64,000 nt of DNA from Micromonospora violae (GCF_004217135.1 NZ_SHKK01000001.1:4154001-4218000); one strand, 5' to 3'. Positions 43,621 through 52,619 are shown, counted from the first letter of the stretch. Translations and numbers: made by a program. The notes: generated by a model not told the origin, from the sequence alone.

Positions 43621-44058
43621 GCCGTGGCCGTGGTGCCGGGCCTGCCAGGCGGGCGGGTTGTCTTGTTTGGGCGGGTGTGTCGGGTGGTCGGGGCCACCTC
43701 GACGGCGGAATCGCCGGCTGGGCCGGGTCGTTATACCTGGCACGCCACCGCGACCATCGGGTCGTGGGGCGCGGCCACCGCCGGGAACCACCGGCCAGGC
43801 CGCCGGCCCGGGAACACCCGACCGGCCGCCCCGGTTACACCCCTGACACGGCCGAGCACCACAACGGCCAACCCCCCGCGCGGCCCGGGAAGCCACCACG
43901 GGCCGACGGGTAGGCGGAATGAGCCGCCACCGCGAACCGTTACACCCCGTCCCGACGCCGGCCCCCTGCGGGTCGCCGGGCACCTGAGCTTCCCCCGCAC
44001 GGCCACGCACCCCCGTCGAGTGCCGTGCGGTTCCCCCGATGCAGAGGAGCACGCCATC
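43621..44058. other. GC-rich leader upstream of the C39-like gene, one hairpin
   Basis: No convincing gene, although a frame is open through it. A 9-bp hairpin (CCGCACGGC at 43995-44003 with 44022-44030) lies 28 bp before the next ATG and could influence its translation or RNA stability. Confidence 0.45.
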
Positions 44059-44718
44059 ATGCGTACCGATCTGATTCGTAAGACCGCCCTGACCGCCGCC
44101 GGCCTCGCGTTCACCGGAGGCGCCATCGCCGGCCCCGTCACCGCCGCCTACGCCGCGTCGGACGCCAAGCCGACCACCCAGACGCAGACCGACCGCAAGG
44201 GTCACGGTGAGCGTCAGCTGGGCGTGCGCTACGAGGCGCAGCCGAACTTCTACTACTGCGGCCCCGCCGCGACCCGTAACGCCCTGTCCGTGCAGGGCAA
44301 GGAGATCAGCGTGGACGCCATGGCCAAGGAGATGGGCACCACCGAGGCCGGCACCAACTCCATCAACGACATCACCCCGGTGCTGAACAAGGAGACCGGT
44401 AAGGCCGACGCCTACCACAGCGTCGAGATCTCCAGCCCGGACGCCGACGCCAAGCAGACCGACCAGCTGCGCGCCGACATCGTCAAGACCGTGGACGACG
44501 GCCGGGCCGTGGTCGCCAACATCGCCGGCACCACCACCGACACCGACGGCGGCGTGCACTCCTTCGAGGGCGGGCACTACATCAGCGTCGTCGGCTACCG
44601 CGACAACGGCAACATCGTGAAGATCGCCGACTCCGCCGACGCCAACACCGCCTCCTACGAGGTCACCGTCGCCCACCTGGCCGACTGGATCGCCACCCGG
44701 GGCTACGCCACCAGCTGA
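44059..44718 (+). CDS. Secreted C39-like (papain-fold) peptidase-family protein
   Basis: A 219-residue exported protein: signal peptide of ~34 residues (MRTDLIRKTALTAAGLAFTG ... TAAYA-AS), then a Peptidase_C39_2 domain. The N-terminal QPNFYYCGPAATRNALS has the catalytic-type Cys and the later GGHYISVVGYRDNGN the His; VKIADSAD carries a possible Asp. Such secreted proteins are widespread in actinomycetes, with unknown substrates. GAGGAG precedes the ATG. A strong terminator follows and the gene appears to be transcribed alone. Confidence 0.87.
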   Translation: MRTDLIRKTALTAAGLAFTGGAIAGPVTAAYAASDAKPTTQTQTDRKGHGERQLGVRYEAQPNFYYCGPAATRNALSVQGKEISVDAMAKEMGTTEAGTNSINDITPVLNKETGKADAYHSVEISSPDADAKQTDQLRADIVKTVDDGRAVVANIAGTTTDTDGGVHSFEGGHYISVVGYRDNGNIVKIADSADANTASYEVTVAHLADWIATRGYATS

Positions 44719-44738
44719 CCCCGCCACAGCGCACGACA

Positions 44739-44775
44739 CGAAGGGCCGGACCCCACCACGGGGCCCGGCCCTTCG
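44739..44775 (+). terminator. Strong hairpin terminator of the C39-like gene
   Basis: An 11-bp perfect outer stem (CGAAGGGCCGG at 44739-44749 with 44765-44775) and a 4-bp inner CCCC/GGGG stem, 20 bp beyond the stop codon. Confidence 0.85.
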
Positions 44776-45329
44776 GCATGACCGGGTCACTGCCCACGCG
44801 GCCCACAGTCACGAACCAAGTCGAGCTGACCAGGCCACCTGCCAGCCAGCCACCACACCAAACCGTCCCCGGCAGACCACCCCGCTGCCCACGTCACGGG
44901 ACCACGTCAAGGGACCACCCCACTGACCCCGTCACAGACCCACCCTCACCGCCCCAGTCACGGGACCACCCCACTGACCAAGCCACAGGATCACCTCGCT
45001 GACCGAGCCACGGATCCACCATCACCGGCCTGGTCACGGGTCCTTTGGAGCTGATGTCGTAGACGAATCAAGCCATGGCCGACGAGCGACGAGCCGCGCG
45101 GGTGATTCGTTCACGACATCAGCTTCAAAGGGGCCGAACGAAGACGCCGAGGGTCGAGCCCGCGTTCTGCGGGATGGTCGCAAGGGTGCGTCGCGAGGCG
45201 TCCCCCGTCGGCCTGCCAAGGGCTCAACCACCACGGGCTCAAGCCATCACAGGGCTCTACCCCACCGCGGGGCTCAGCCACCACGCCACCAGGGGCTCAG
45301 CCACCGCAGAACTCCGACCGGCCAGGGGA
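44776..45329. repeat. 550-bp repeat-filled spacer
   Basis: No gene seen. About 44880-45040 holds degenerate tandem copies of a 20-25-bp unit of the form GTCACGGGACCACCCCACTG. 45042-45131 is a distinct long inverted repeat. About 45200-45320 holds degenerate copies of a 14-20-bp unit of the form GGGGCTCAGCCACC. Confidence 0.75.
45042..45131. repeat. Family B palindromic element with 29-bp arms
   Basis: Arms 45042-45070 and 45103-45131 match at 26 of 29 positions (core AGCTGATGTCGT ... ACGAATCA), separated by 32 bp. It can fold as one long hairpin. Nothing in it codes for a protein. Confidence 0.88.
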
Positions 45330-46502
45330 TCAGCCGCCGGAGTCGTCCATTTCGGCGCCCTCGGGGACCGTGTCGTCGTCCCGGTTGGCCAGCCAGCCCT
45401 CCGGCAACGCGACCTTGCCCGGCGAGTTGGTACGCCCGCGCGGCTGCCCGAGGGCGGTCACCGGGAACGGCTCGGCTGGGTCGAGCTTGCCGAGCAGGTC
45501 GTCGAGCTGGGCCAGGCTTTCGATCATCGCGAGCGAGCGGCGCAGCTCGCCGCCGACCGGGAAGCCCTTGAGGTACCAGGCGACGTGCTTGCGGAAGTCG
45601 GTGCAGCCGTCGCGTTCACCTCGGGCCGGGTTGCGGGCCCCGGCGCTGAACTGGTCGACCAGCAGCTCGGCGTGCCGGCGCATGGTCACCGCCACCTCGC
45701 CGAGGGTGGGCAGCCGCCGCTCGGGCCGACCGTTGAAGGCGGCCTCCAGGTCGGCGAAGAGCCACGGTCGGCCCAGGCAGCCGCGCCCGATGACCACACC
45801 GTCGACGCCGGTGTGGGCCACCATGCGCAGGGCGTCGTCGGCCTCCCAGATGTCGCCGTTGCCGAGCACCGGCACGTCGAGGGCCTGCTTCAGGGTGGCG
45901 ATCGCGTCCCAGTCGGCGGTGCCCGAGTAGCGCTGCGAGGCCGTCCGCCCGTGCAGGGCCACTGCGGCCACGCCGGCTTCCTGGGCGGCGAGCCCGGCTT
46001 CGACGTACGTCAGGTGGTCGTCGTCGATGCCCTTGCGCATCTTCACCGTGACCGGCACCCCGGACGGTGCCGCGGCAGCCACCGCGGCCCGCACCAGTCG
46101 CGCGAAGAGCCGGCGCCGCCACGGCAGCGCCGCGCCCCCACCCCGCCGGGTGACCTTGGGGACCGGGCAGCCGAAGTTGAGGTCGATGTGATCGGCCAGG
46201 TCACGTTCGACGACGATCCGCACGGCGGCGGCGGTGATCTCCGGGTCGGTGCCGTAGAGCTGGAGGCTGCGGGGCTTCTCGTCATCGCCGAACGTGATCA
46301 TCCGCAGCGTCTTCGGGTTGCGCTCGACCAGCGCCCGAGTGGTGATCATCTCGCAGACGTAGATGCCGCCGCCCTGCTCGCGGCAGAGCCGGCGGAACCC
46401 GACGTTGGTGATCCCGGCCATCGGCGCGAGCACGACCGGCGGCCACACCTGGTGCTGGCCGAGGGTCAGCGGGCGCAGCGTCGGCACGGTCGAGGCAGTC
46501 AC
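45330..46502 (-). CDS. dusB: tRNA-dihydrouridine synthase B
   Basis: A 390-residue flavin enzyme reducing uridines in the tRNA D-loop. It shows LAPMAGITNVGFRRLCRE at the start, QLYGTDPE, the catalytic NFGCPVPKVTRRGGGAAL with its Cys, VTVKMRKGIDDDHL and LGNGDIWEADDA with phosphate-site residues. The GTG start at 46502 has no ribosome site, but TACACT lies six bases before it, so the mRNA is probably leaderless. The gene is downstream of glyS in the same direction. Confidence 0.94.
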   Translation of the reverse strand: MTASTVPTLRPLTLGQHQVWPPVVLAPMAGITNVGFRRLCREQGGGIYVCEMITTRALVERNPKTLRMITFGDDEKPRSLQLYGTDPEITAAAVRIVVERDLADHIDLNFGCPVPKVTRRGGGAALPWRRRLFARLVRAAVAAAAPSGVPVTVKMRKGIDDDHLTYVEAGLAAQEAGVAAVALHGRTASQRYSGTADWDAIATLKQALDVPVLGNGDIWEADDALRMVAHTGVDGVVIGRGCLGRPWLFADLEAAFNGRPERRLPTLGEVAVTMRRHAELLVDQFSAGARNPARGERDGCTDFRKHVAWYLKGFPVGGELRRSLAMIESLAQLDDLLGKLDPAEPFPVTALGQPRGRTNSPGKVALPEGWLANRDDDTVPEGAEMDDSGG

Positions 46503-46514
46503 CGCACAAGTGTA
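46503..46514 (-). promoter_or_regulatory. Leaderless promoter of dusB
   Basis: The -10-like TACACT (46509-46514) sits six bases upstream of the GTG. The base at 46514 is shared with the foot of the glyS terminator stem. Confidence 0.6.
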
Positions 46515-46556
46515 CGGGGCCCCGACCGGCGCTCATCGCGTCGGCCGAGGCCCCGT
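46514..46556 (-). terminator. Terminator of glyS
   Basis: An 8-bp perfect outer stem (ACGGGGCC at 46514-46521 with 46549-46556) with partial inner pairing, 10 bp past the glyS stop. Confidence 0.7.
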
Positions 46557-46566
46557 GCGCAGGGTC

Positions 46567-47946
46567 TCAGCAGCCGGGGAGACGCTCAATCAGGTAGCGC
46601 TCGACCTGGTCCAGGGAGACGCGCTCCTGGGCCATGGTGTCCCGGTTGCGCACCGTCACGGCGTTGTCGTCCAGGGTGTCGAAATCGACGGTGACGCAGA
46701 ACGGGGTGCCGATCTCGTCCTGCCGGCGGTAGCGGCGGCCGATCGCCTGCGAGTCGTCGAACTCCACCACCCAGCGCTTGCGCAGCAGCGCGGCGAGGTC
46801 CTTGGCCTTGGGCGACAGCGCCTCGTTACGGGACAGCGGCAGCACCGCCACCTTGACCGGGGCGAGCCGCGGGTCGAACCGCATCACGGTGCGCTTGTCC
46901 ACGCCACCCTTGGTGTTCGGCGCCTCGTCCTCGTCGTACGCCTCCAGCAGGAAGGCGAGCACCGCGCGGGTCAGACCGGCGGCCGGCTCGATGACGTACG
47001 GCATCCAGCGCTCGCTCTTGCTCTGGTCGAAGTACGACAGGTCGACGCCGGAGTGCTTGCTGTGCGTGGAGAGGTCGAAATCGGTGCGGTTGGCGACACC
47101 CTCCAGCTCGGCGAACTCGGTGCCGCCGAACTGGAAGCGGTACTCAATGTCCACCGTCCGCTTCGAGTAGTGCGACAGCTTCTCCTTGGGGTGCTCGTAC
47201 AGGCGCAGATTGTCCGCCGAGAGGCCGAGGTCGAGGTACCAGTCCCAGCGCTGCTGGAGCCAGTACTCGTGCCACTGCTCGTCGGTGCCCGGCTCGACGA
47301 AGAACTCCATCTCCATCTGCTCGAACTCGCGGGTCCGGAAGATGAAGTTGCCCGGGGTGATCTCGTTGCGGAACGACTTACCGGTCTGCGCGATGCCGAA
47401 CGGCGGCTTCTTGCGGGCGACCGTCTCGACGTTCTTGTAGTTGACGAAGATGCCCTGCGCGGTCTCCGGGCGCAGGTAGTGCAGCCCTTCGTCGCTCTCC
47501 ACCGGGCCCAGGTAGGTCTTCATCAGGCCGTTGAACATCTTCGGCTCGGTGAAGGTGCCCTTGTTGCCGCAGTTGGGGCAGTTCAGCTCGGCCAGTGAGG
47601 TCAGCGGCTTGCCGTGCTTCTCGGCGTACGCCTCCTCTAGGTGGTCCGCGCGGAACCGCTTGTGGCAGAACTGGCACTCGGTGAGCGGGTCGACGAACTC
47701 GGCGATGTGGCCGGACGCCTCCCACACCTTGCGGGCCAGGATCACGGCGGAGTCCAGGCCGACGACGTCGTCGCGCTGCTGGACCATGGCCTTCCACCAC
47801 TGCCGGCGGACGTTCTCCTTGAGCTCCACGCCGAGCGGGCCGTAGTCCCACGCCGATCGGGTGCCTCCGTAGATCTCACTGGAGGGGAAGACGAAGCCTC
47901 GGCGCTTGGCGAGGCTGACGACGGCGTCGATACGGTCGGCTGGCAT
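46567..47946 (-). CDS. glyS: Glycyl-tRNA synthetase (single-chain, dimeric type)
   Basis: A 459-residue class II aminoacyl-tRNA synthetase charging tRNA-Gly. The start [20 protein letters not shown] and [20 protein letters not shown] are typical of the family. A zinc-like Cys set ([13 protein letters not shown]) sits in the insertion. Motif 2 [20 protein letters not shown], motif 3 [18 protein letters not shown] and the C-terminal anticodon domain ([10 protein letters not shown] ... [17 protein letters not shown]) complete it. AGGAGG precedes the ATG. Length matches mycobacterial GlyRS. Confidence 0.97.
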   Translation of the reverse strand: MPADRIDAVVSLAKRRGFVFPSSEIYGGTRSAWDYGPLGVELKENVRRQWWKAMVQQRDDVVGLDSAVILARKVWEASGHIAEFVDPLTECQFCHKRFRADHLEEAYAEKHGKPLTSLAELNCPNCGNKGTFTEPKMFNGLMKTYLGPVESDEGLHYLRPETAQGIFVNYKNVETVARKKPPFGIAQTGKSFRNEITPGNFIFRTREFEQMEMEFFVEPGTDEQWHEYWLQQRWDWYLDLGLSADNLRLYEHPKEKLSHYSKRTVDIEYRFQFGGTEFAELEGVANRTDFDLSTHSKHSGVDLSYFDQSKSERWMPYVIEPAAGLTRAVLAFLLEAYDEDEAPNTKGGVDKRTVMRFDPRLAPVKVAVLPLSRNEALSPKAKDLAALLRKRWVVEFDDSQAIGRRYRRQDEIGTPFCVTVDFDTLDDNAVTVRNRDTMAQERVSLDQVERYLIERLPGC

Positions 47947-48059
47947 GTTTCCTCCTACGCCGGCTGGCGGTCGGCGGGGGCGAGTGTGGATGGAACGGTC
48001 GGTTCGGGACAACGGTACGACCACCGCCGCCCCGAGCCCAGCAGAATACCGGGGGCCGG

Positions 48060-48539
48060 TCAGTTGACCTCGCAGACCTCCACGCCGCCGGTCTGCCCGT
48101 CCTGACCGAGGCTGACCTGTTGGCGCTCCCGGTCGCCGCCGGCGAGCGTCACGTCGACCGGAACGGTCAGGTAGGTGGTGTCCACCTCGCCCACCCGGAA
48201 CGCGGTCACCTGCGGTTCGGCGGCAGCGCGCCGCTCGAACTCCGGCCGGGACTCCCGCCGCTGCGCGTCGTCGCAGAGTTGGTCGTACGCCCGCCCGTAG
48301 TTCCGCTCGACCAGCGCCTGGTAGTAGTCGCTGGTCACGGTGCGCGCCTGCTCGCGGATCGCCTGGACTCCACTGACGGCGAAGCCGACGACGGCGGTGC
48401 CACCCCCGCCGCAACAGAGCAGCACGGCGAGCGCGCCGACGCCGAGGCCGATCCAGAGCCGGGTCCGGCGGCCCTCGGTGGGGGGCGCGGCGAACGGCGG
48501 AGCCACCCCGGGACCGGGTGGCGGGGTGGGTGCGGTCAT
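48060..48539 (-). CDS. Membrane-anchored hypothetical protein with extracytoplasmic NTF2/DUF4878-like domain
   Basis: 159 residues: a proline-rich cytoplasmic start ([15 protein letters not shown]), one membrane helix ([20 protein letters not shown]) and an exported domain with [27 protein letters not shown] and a beta-rich end. This layout is typical of the many actinobacterial DUF4878-like envelope proteins. There is no ribosome site, but TACGCT lies six bases before the ATG, pointing to a leaderless mRNA. Function unknown. Confidence 0.75.
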   Translation of the reverse strand: MTAPTPPPGPGVAPPFAAPPTEGRRTRLWIGLGVGALAVLLCCGGGGTAVVGFAVSGVQAIREQARTVTSDYYQALVERNYGRAYDQLCDDAQRRESRPEFERRAAAEPQVTAFRVGEVDTTYLTVPVDVTLAGGDRERQQVSLGQDGQTGGVEVCEVN

Positions 48540-48563
48540 AGGAGCAGCGTAGTGTCCGCCGGC

Positions 48564-48905
48564 TCAGCGGTAAGGACCCGCAGCCCGATCACTCTCGGCG
48601 ACGACCACGGCCCCGCCGGGGGCGGCGGTGGCCAGTGCCTCGTAGGCGGAGGGCTCGTCGACGGACTCGGCGAGCAGCGGCACGGCGCTGATCTTGACCT
48701 CGAAGGCGCCGAGCGCCCGCCGGTACGTGCCGACCGACTCCCATTCGGTGACCAGTGCCCAGTGCCGGGGGTCGTCGAGCGCCCGGACCAGTTGGCCGCG
48801 CAGGTAGCCGGGCCGGGCGGCCAGCGCGGTGAGGGCGGCGTGCGCCCGTTCGGTGAAGCCGTCGGCGGTATCGACGTCGACCACGAACCGGTTGGTCACC
48901 AGCAC
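48564..48905 (-). CDS. Antibiotic-biosynthesis-monooxygenase-like (ABM) protein
   Basis: A 113-residue dimeric alpha-beta-barrel protein: [20 protein letters not shown], then [20 protein letters not shown] and [18 protein letters not shown]. The ABM fold includes heme-degrading and quinol monooxygenases as well as proteins of unknown role; no heme-ligand pattern is certain here. The GTG start has GAGGAGG upstream. Its 5' region overlaps the promoter of the divergent membrane protein. Confidence 0.75.
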   Translation of the reverse strand: MLVTNRFVVDVDTADGFTERAHAALTALAARPGYLRGQLVRALDDPRHWALVTEWESVGTYRRALGAFEVKISAVPLLAESVDEPSAYEALATAAPGGAVVVAESDRAAGPYR

Positions 48906-48934
48906 CGGGGGTTCCTCCTCGTAGAGTCTGTGGG

Positions 48935-49192
48935 ATGCAGCGTACGCAGCGCCCTCTGCTCGCCCGGTTGGCCGGGGCGAACCCTACGTCGGTGTTCCTG
49001 CTCACCCTGGTGGTGGTGCTGGTGGCGTTCTTCACGCCCGGGGTGGTCGGCGGGCTGCTGACGCTCGCGCTCGCCGGGGTGCTGATCGCCCTGTTGGCGA
49101 CGACCTGGGCGGTTCAGGCGCCGCAGACCCGGCTGATCCGACTGGTGATGGTGACCCTGCTGGTGGCGGTGGGCCTCGCGAAGCTCCTCTGA
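48935..49192 (+). CDS. Small two- to three-helix membrane protein, leaderless
   Basis: 85 residues with a basic start (MQRTQRPLLARLAGANPTS), helices at about 19-36 and 38-58 and a third at about 68-84. It resembles conserved small actinobacterial membrane proteins (DUF6703-like) of unknown function. TAGAGT (48922-48927) lies seven bases before the ATG and there is no ribosome site, so it is probably leaderless. Confidence 0.75.
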   Translation: MQRTQRPLLARLAGANPTSVFLLTLVVVLVAFFTPGVVGGLLTLALAGVLIALLATTWAVQAPQTRLIRLVMVTLLVAVGLAKLL

Positions 49193-49210
49193 CATGCAAT
49201 CATGCGTTTT

Positions 49211-49225
49211 TGACAATCATTATCG
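49211..49225 (+). promoter_or_regulatory. Zur-box-like operator of znuACB
   Basis: TGACAATCATTATCG matches the actinobacterial Zur operator pattern TGAAAATCATTTTCA at 12 of 15 positions and lies 22 bp before the znuA ATG. It overlaps a TTGACA (49210-49215), a possible -35 element. Confidence 0.75.
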
Positions 49226-49246
49226 TTGCCACGGACAGTTGACGAC

Positions 49247-50191
49247 ATGACCAACCGCGCCACGTACCGAGTCCTGGCCGCCGCGACCGCCCTCCTCACC
49301 CTGGGCGTCGGGGCCGGCTGCTCCACCGGTGGTGCCGCCGGCGCCGACCCTCAGCGAGTCGACGTGGTGGCTGCCTTCTACCCCCTCCAGTTCCTGGCCG
49401 AGCGGATCGGCGGCGACGCGGTCCGGGTGACCAACCTGGCCAAGCCCGGCGCCGAGCCGCACGACCTGGAGCTCAGCCCGAGCCAGATCGGTGCGGTCAG
49501 CGACGCGGAGCTGATCGTCTACCTCAAGGGGTTCCAGCCGGCGGTGGACGACGCCGTGGCCCAGAACGGTGGCGACCGGGCGTTCGACGTGACCAGCGTG
49601 CAGCCGCTGTTGGCCGCGTCCGCGGGCGGGCACGACCACGGGGATGAGGAGGGGCACACCGAGGAGAGCGGCGGCAAGGACCCGCACGTCTGGCTCGACC
49701 CGACCCGGTTGGCTGGCATCGGCGACCAGCTCGCCCAGCGACTCGGCAAGGCCGACCCGGGGCACGCCGCCGACTACACCACCCGGGCCGCGGCCCTGCG
49801 CGTCGACCTGACGACGCTGGACGGTGAGTTCACGCACGGTCTGGCCACCTGCGAGCGGCGGGAGATCGTGACCAGCCACGCCGCGTTCGGCTACCTCGCC
49901 GACCGGTACAAGCTCGACCAGGTCGGCATCACCGGGCTGAGCCCGGACGTCGAGCCCTCCCCGCAGCGCCTCGCGCACGTGATCGAGGAGGCGAAGGAGC
50001 ACCAGGCCACCACCATCTTCTTCGAGACCCTGGTCAGCCCGAAGGTGGCCGAGACCATCGCCGGTCAGGTCGGCGCGCAGACCGCCGTGCTCGACCCGAT
50101 CGAAGGGCTCGCCGCCGGCAGCGACGCGGACTACCTTTCGGTGATGCGCACCAACCTGCGGACCCTGCAGACGGCCTTGAGCTGCTCGTGA
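49247..50191 (+). CDS. znuA: Zinc ABC transporter substrate-binding lipoprotein
   Basis: A 314-residue cluster-A-I metal-binding protein: signal peptide with lipobox VGAGC (Cys about 25), VAAFYPLQFLAERIGGD, the first metal His in AKPGAEPHDLELSP, a His-rich acidic loop (HDHGDEEGH), KDPHVWLDPTR with the second His, TSHAAFGYLADRYKL with the third, and a later FFETLVSPKVAE. The His loop favours zinc. The ATG at 49247 is preferred to the earlier in-frame codon at 49226, which would lie inside the operator region. It couples to znuC by a GTGA overlap. Confidence 0.93.
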   Translation: MTNRATYRVLAAATALLTLGVGAGCSTGGAAGADPQRVDVVAAFYPLQFLAERIGGDAVRVTNLAKPGAEPHDLELSPSQIGAVSDAELIVYLKGFQPAVDDAVAQNGGDRAFDVTSVQPLLAASAGGHDHGDEEGHTEESGGKDPHVWLDPTRLAGIGDQLAQRLGKADPGHAADYTTRAAALRVDLTTLDGEFTHGLATCERREIVTSHAAFGYLADRYKLDQVGITGLSPDVEPSPQRLAHVIEEAKEHQATTIFFETLVSPKVAETIAGQVGAQTAVLDPIEGLAAGSDADYLSVMRTNLRTLQTALSCS

Positions 50192-50949
50192 CCTCACCTG
50201 TCATCACCGTCGAGCACGGGGTGGTCGGCTACGACGGCCGCCCCGTACTCCGGGACATCTCGCTCACCGTGACCGCCGGCGAGGTCGTCGCGATTCTCGG
50301 CGCCAACGGCTCCGGCAAGTCCACCCTGATCCGCTCCGTGCTCGGGCTGGTGCCGATCAGCGCCGGCTCGGTCACCCTCTTCGACCGGCCGTTGCGCCGT
50401 TTCCGGCAGTGGGCGCGCATCGGGTACGTCCCGCAGCGCCTGGGCGCCGGCGGCGGCGTACCGGCCACCGTCCGCGAGGTGGTGGCCTCCGGCCGGCTGG
50501 CCCGTCGGGGGGTGCTGCGTCCGCCGGGTCGCGCCGACCGGGCGGCCGTCGACGCCGCGCTGCTGTCGGTCGGGCTCGCCGACCGGGCCGGTGACCCGGT
50601 GTCCACGCTCTCCGGCGGCCAGCAGCAGCGCACCCTCATCGCCCGCGCCCTGGCCGGCCAGCCGGAGTTGCTGGTTCTCGACGAGCCCACCGCCGGGGTG
50701 GACGCGGCCAGCCAGGAGGCGTTCGCCGGCGCGCTGCGCGACTTCGTCGCCGACGGCGGAACGGTGCTGCTCGTCGCCCACGAACTGGGCCCGCTGCGGC
50801 CGGTGATCAGCCGGGCTGTCGTCGTCCACCAGGGGCGCATCGCCCACGACGGCGCGGTGCCGGACCCGGCCGGCCATCACGCGGAGCCCGACCACGACCA
50901 CGTGCACCCGCACTGCTACGACGAGCCCGCCGGGCTGTGGAGCAACTGA
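50188..50949 (+). CDS. znuC: Zinc ABC transporter ATP-binding protein
   Basis: A 253-residue ATPase with Walker A GANGSGKST, Q-loop GYVPQRLG, signature LSGGQQQRTLIARAL, Walker B LLVLDEPTAG and H-loop LLVAHEL. The C-terminal tail is His-rich (HHAEPDHDHVHPHC), which may sense or buffer zinc. The GTG start overlaps the znuA stop; znuB follows after three bases. Confidence 0.94.
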   Translation: MTSPVITVEHGVVGYDGRPVLRDISLTVTAGEVVAILGANGSGKSTLIRSVLGLVPISAGSVTLFDRPLRRFRQWARIGYVPQRLGAGGGVPATVREVVASGRLARRGVLRPPGRADRAAVDAALLSVGLADRAGDPVSTLSGGQQQRTLIARALAGQPELLVLDEPTAGVDAASQEAFAGALRDFVADGGTVLLVAHELGPLRPVISRAVVVHQGRIAHDGAVPDPAGHHAEPDHDHVHPHCYDEPAGLWSN

Positions 50950-50952
50950 CCC

Positions 50953-51819
50953 ATGGAACTCTTCCAGTACCCCTACATGCAGCGCGCCCTGATCGGCGCG
51001 CTGGTGATCGGCCTGGCCGCGCCGGCGCTCGGCATCTACCTGGTGCAGCGCCGACTGGCGTTGATCGGCGACGGGGTGGGGCACGTGGCGCTGACCGGCG
51101 TCGGGGCGGGGCTGCTGCTCAACCGCTCACCGGTGCTGGTCGCGGTGATCGCCGCCACCATCGGCGCGGTCGCCATCGAGCTCGTCCGGGCCCGTGGGCG
51201 TACCTCCGGTGACCTGGCCCTGGCCCTGCTCTTCTACGGCGGCATCGCCGGCGGCGTACTCCTGGTCGGCCTCTCCGACGCGACCAGCGCGAACCTCAAC
51301 GCCTACCTGTTCGGGTCGTTGACCACCATCTCGTCCGCCGACCTGGTCACCATCGCGGTGCTCGGCGCGGCGATCCTGGTCACCATGATCGCGTTGCGGC
51401 CGGCGCTCTTCGCGGTCAGTCACGACGAGGAGTACGCCCGGGTCTCCGGTCTCCCGGTCCGCACGCTGAACCTGCTGATCGCGGTCGCCACCGCGGTCAC
51501 CGTGACCATCGCCATGCGGGCCGTCGGGGTGCTGCTGATCAGCGCGTTGATGGTGGTGCCGGTGGCCACCGCCCAGCAGGTCACCCGGGGCTTCCGCAGC
51601 ACGATGGCCGCCGCGATGGCGCTCGGGCTCTTCGCCGCCGGTTCGGGTGTCTGGGTGGCGGCCACCGCGGACACCGCGCCGGGCGCCTCGGTGGTGCTGG
51701 TGGCGATCGCGTCGTTCCTGGTGGTGGCCGTGGCCGGTGCGGTCTGGCGGGTTGTCCGCCGCCGGGCGACGCCGACCGCCGCGCCGGCACCGGAACCGCA
51801 CGAGGTCGTGCTGGGTTGA
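50953..51819 (+). CDS. znuB: Zinc ABC transporter permease
   Basis: A 288-residue ABC-3 family membrane protein with about eight helices. It begins LFQYPYMQRALIGALVIGLAAPALG, with QRRLALIGDGVGHVALTGVG, and FAVSHDEEYARVSGLPVRTLN forming the cytoplasmic coupling region. It completes the zinc importer with ZnuA and ZnuC. Confidence 0.94.
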   Translation: MELFQYPYMQRALIGALVIGLAAPALGIYLVQRRLALIGDGVGHVALTGVGAGLLLNRSPVLVAVIAATIGAVAIELVRARGRTSGDLALALLFYGGIAGGVLLVGLSDATSANLNAYLFGSLTTISSADLVTIAVLGAAILVTMIALRPALFAVSHDEEYARVSGLPVRTLNLLIAVATAVTVTIAMRAVGVLLISALMVVPVATAQQVTRGFRSTMAAAMALGLFAAGSGVWVAATADTAPGASVVLVAIASFLVVAVAGAVWRVVRRRATPTAAPAPEPHEVVLG

Positions 51820-51841
51820 GCCTGATCAGCGGGACATCGGT

Positions 51842-51862
51842 GGTATTGGTTACCGTTGCAGG
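51842..51862 (+). promoter_or_regulatory. Leaderless promoter and GGTA-N5-TACC site of the smtB-like gene
   Basis: TACCGT (51851-51856) lies six bases before the ATG at 51863, consistent with a leaderless -10 box. It is overlapped by the small palindrome GGTA-TTGGT-TACC (51842-51854), a possible autoregulatory site for the ArsR repressor. Confidence 0.55.
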
Positions 51863-52162
51863 ATGACCAGCGCGACGGGTTACGACGGGTTCGATGGGGC
51901 CAGCGAGTTGCTCCGCGCCCTGTCCGCCCCCATCCGGCTGGCCATCGTCAGTGAGCTGGCCGGCGGCGAACGGTGCGTACACGAACTGGTGGAGAAGCTC
52001 GGCGCGGCGCAACCCCTGGTCTCCCAGCACCTGCGGGTGTTGCGCGGAGCGGGCGTGGTGCGCGGCTCCCGCCGGGGCCGGGAGATCGCCTACAGCCTGG
52101 TCGACGAGCACGTGGCGCACATCGTGGCGGACGCGGTGAGCCACGCCGGGGAGGGATCATGA
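51863..52162 (+). CDS. smtB: ArsR/SmtB-family zinc-sensing repressor
   Basis: A 99-residue winged-helix repressor: LLRALSAPIRLAIVSELAGGERCVHELVEKL, then AAQPLVSQHLRVLRGAGVVRGSRRG for the recognition helix and wing. The last helix contains Asp, His, His and Glu spaced exactly as the alpha5 zinc ligands of SmtB (D-x-H-x10-H-x2-E in the VDEHVAHIVADAVSHAGE region). The alpha3 Cys pair of cadmium/lead sensors is absent. It overlaps zur by ATGA, as in the mycobacterial smtB-zur operon, so it probably de-represses zur under zinc excess. Confidence 0.9.
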   Translation: MTSATGYDGFDGASELLRALSAPIRLAIVSELAGGERCVHELVEKLGAAQPLVSQHLRVLRGAGVVRGSRRGREIAYSLVDEHVAHIVADAVSHAGEGS

Positions 52163-52557
52163 GCGAGAGCAGCGCCGCGGTGCGCAACACCCGGCAGCGT
52201 TCGGCGGTGAGCGCGCTGCTGGGCGAGATGGAGGGCTTCCACAGCGCCCAGGACCTGCACGCGATGCTGCGGCAGCGCGGCGAGCGGGTCGGCCTGACCA
52301 CCGTCTACCGCACCCTCCAGGGGTTGGCCGACGCCGGTGAGATCGACGTGATGCGCCCGCCGGGCGGCGAGCACCTCTACCGCCGGTGCAGCGAGGGGCA
52401 CCACCATCACCTGGTCTGCCGGGCGTGTGGGCGAACGGTCGAGGTGGCCGGCCCGGCCGTGGAGAGCTGGGCCGACCGGGTCGCCGCGCAACATGGTTAC
52501 GCCGATGTCAGCCACACCCTGGAGATCTTCGGCACCTGCCCGACCTGCCCCCGCTGA
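52159..52557 (+). CDS. zur: Zinc uptake regulator (Fur family)
   Basis: A 132-residue Fur-family repressor. The winged helix is in TRQRSAVSALLGEMEGFHSAQDL and VGLTTVYRTLQGLADAGEI. The metal-site region is YRRCSEGHHHHLVCRACGRTVEV, and the structural zinc site is formed by CRAC and the terminal CPTC. Zur with zinc represses uptake genes such as the adjacent znuACB, whose promoter has a Zur-box-like site. GAGGGATC precedes the ATG, which overlaps the smtB stop. Confidence 0.94.
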   Translation: MSESSAAVRNTRQRSAVSALLGEMEGFHSAQDLHAMLRQRGERVGLTTVYRTLQGLADAGEIDVMRPPGGEHLYRRCSEGHHHHLVCRACGRTVEVAGPAVESWADRVAAQHGYADVSHTLEIFGTCPTCPR

Positions 52558-52619
52558 CCGGTCTCGTGCGGTGATCCGGCGGGTGCCGGTCTTGGCCGGT
52601 TCGTGGCACGCTGTCCGCC

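Noticed and set aside
43624..44058. Extended N-terminus of the C39-like protein
   Set aside because: The signal peptide begins at 44059 with GAGGAG just upstream; the extension has repeat-like low complexity.
45075..46694. A 539-codon plus-strand frame
   Set aside because: It is antisense to dusB and part of glyS and runs through the repeat-filled spacer.
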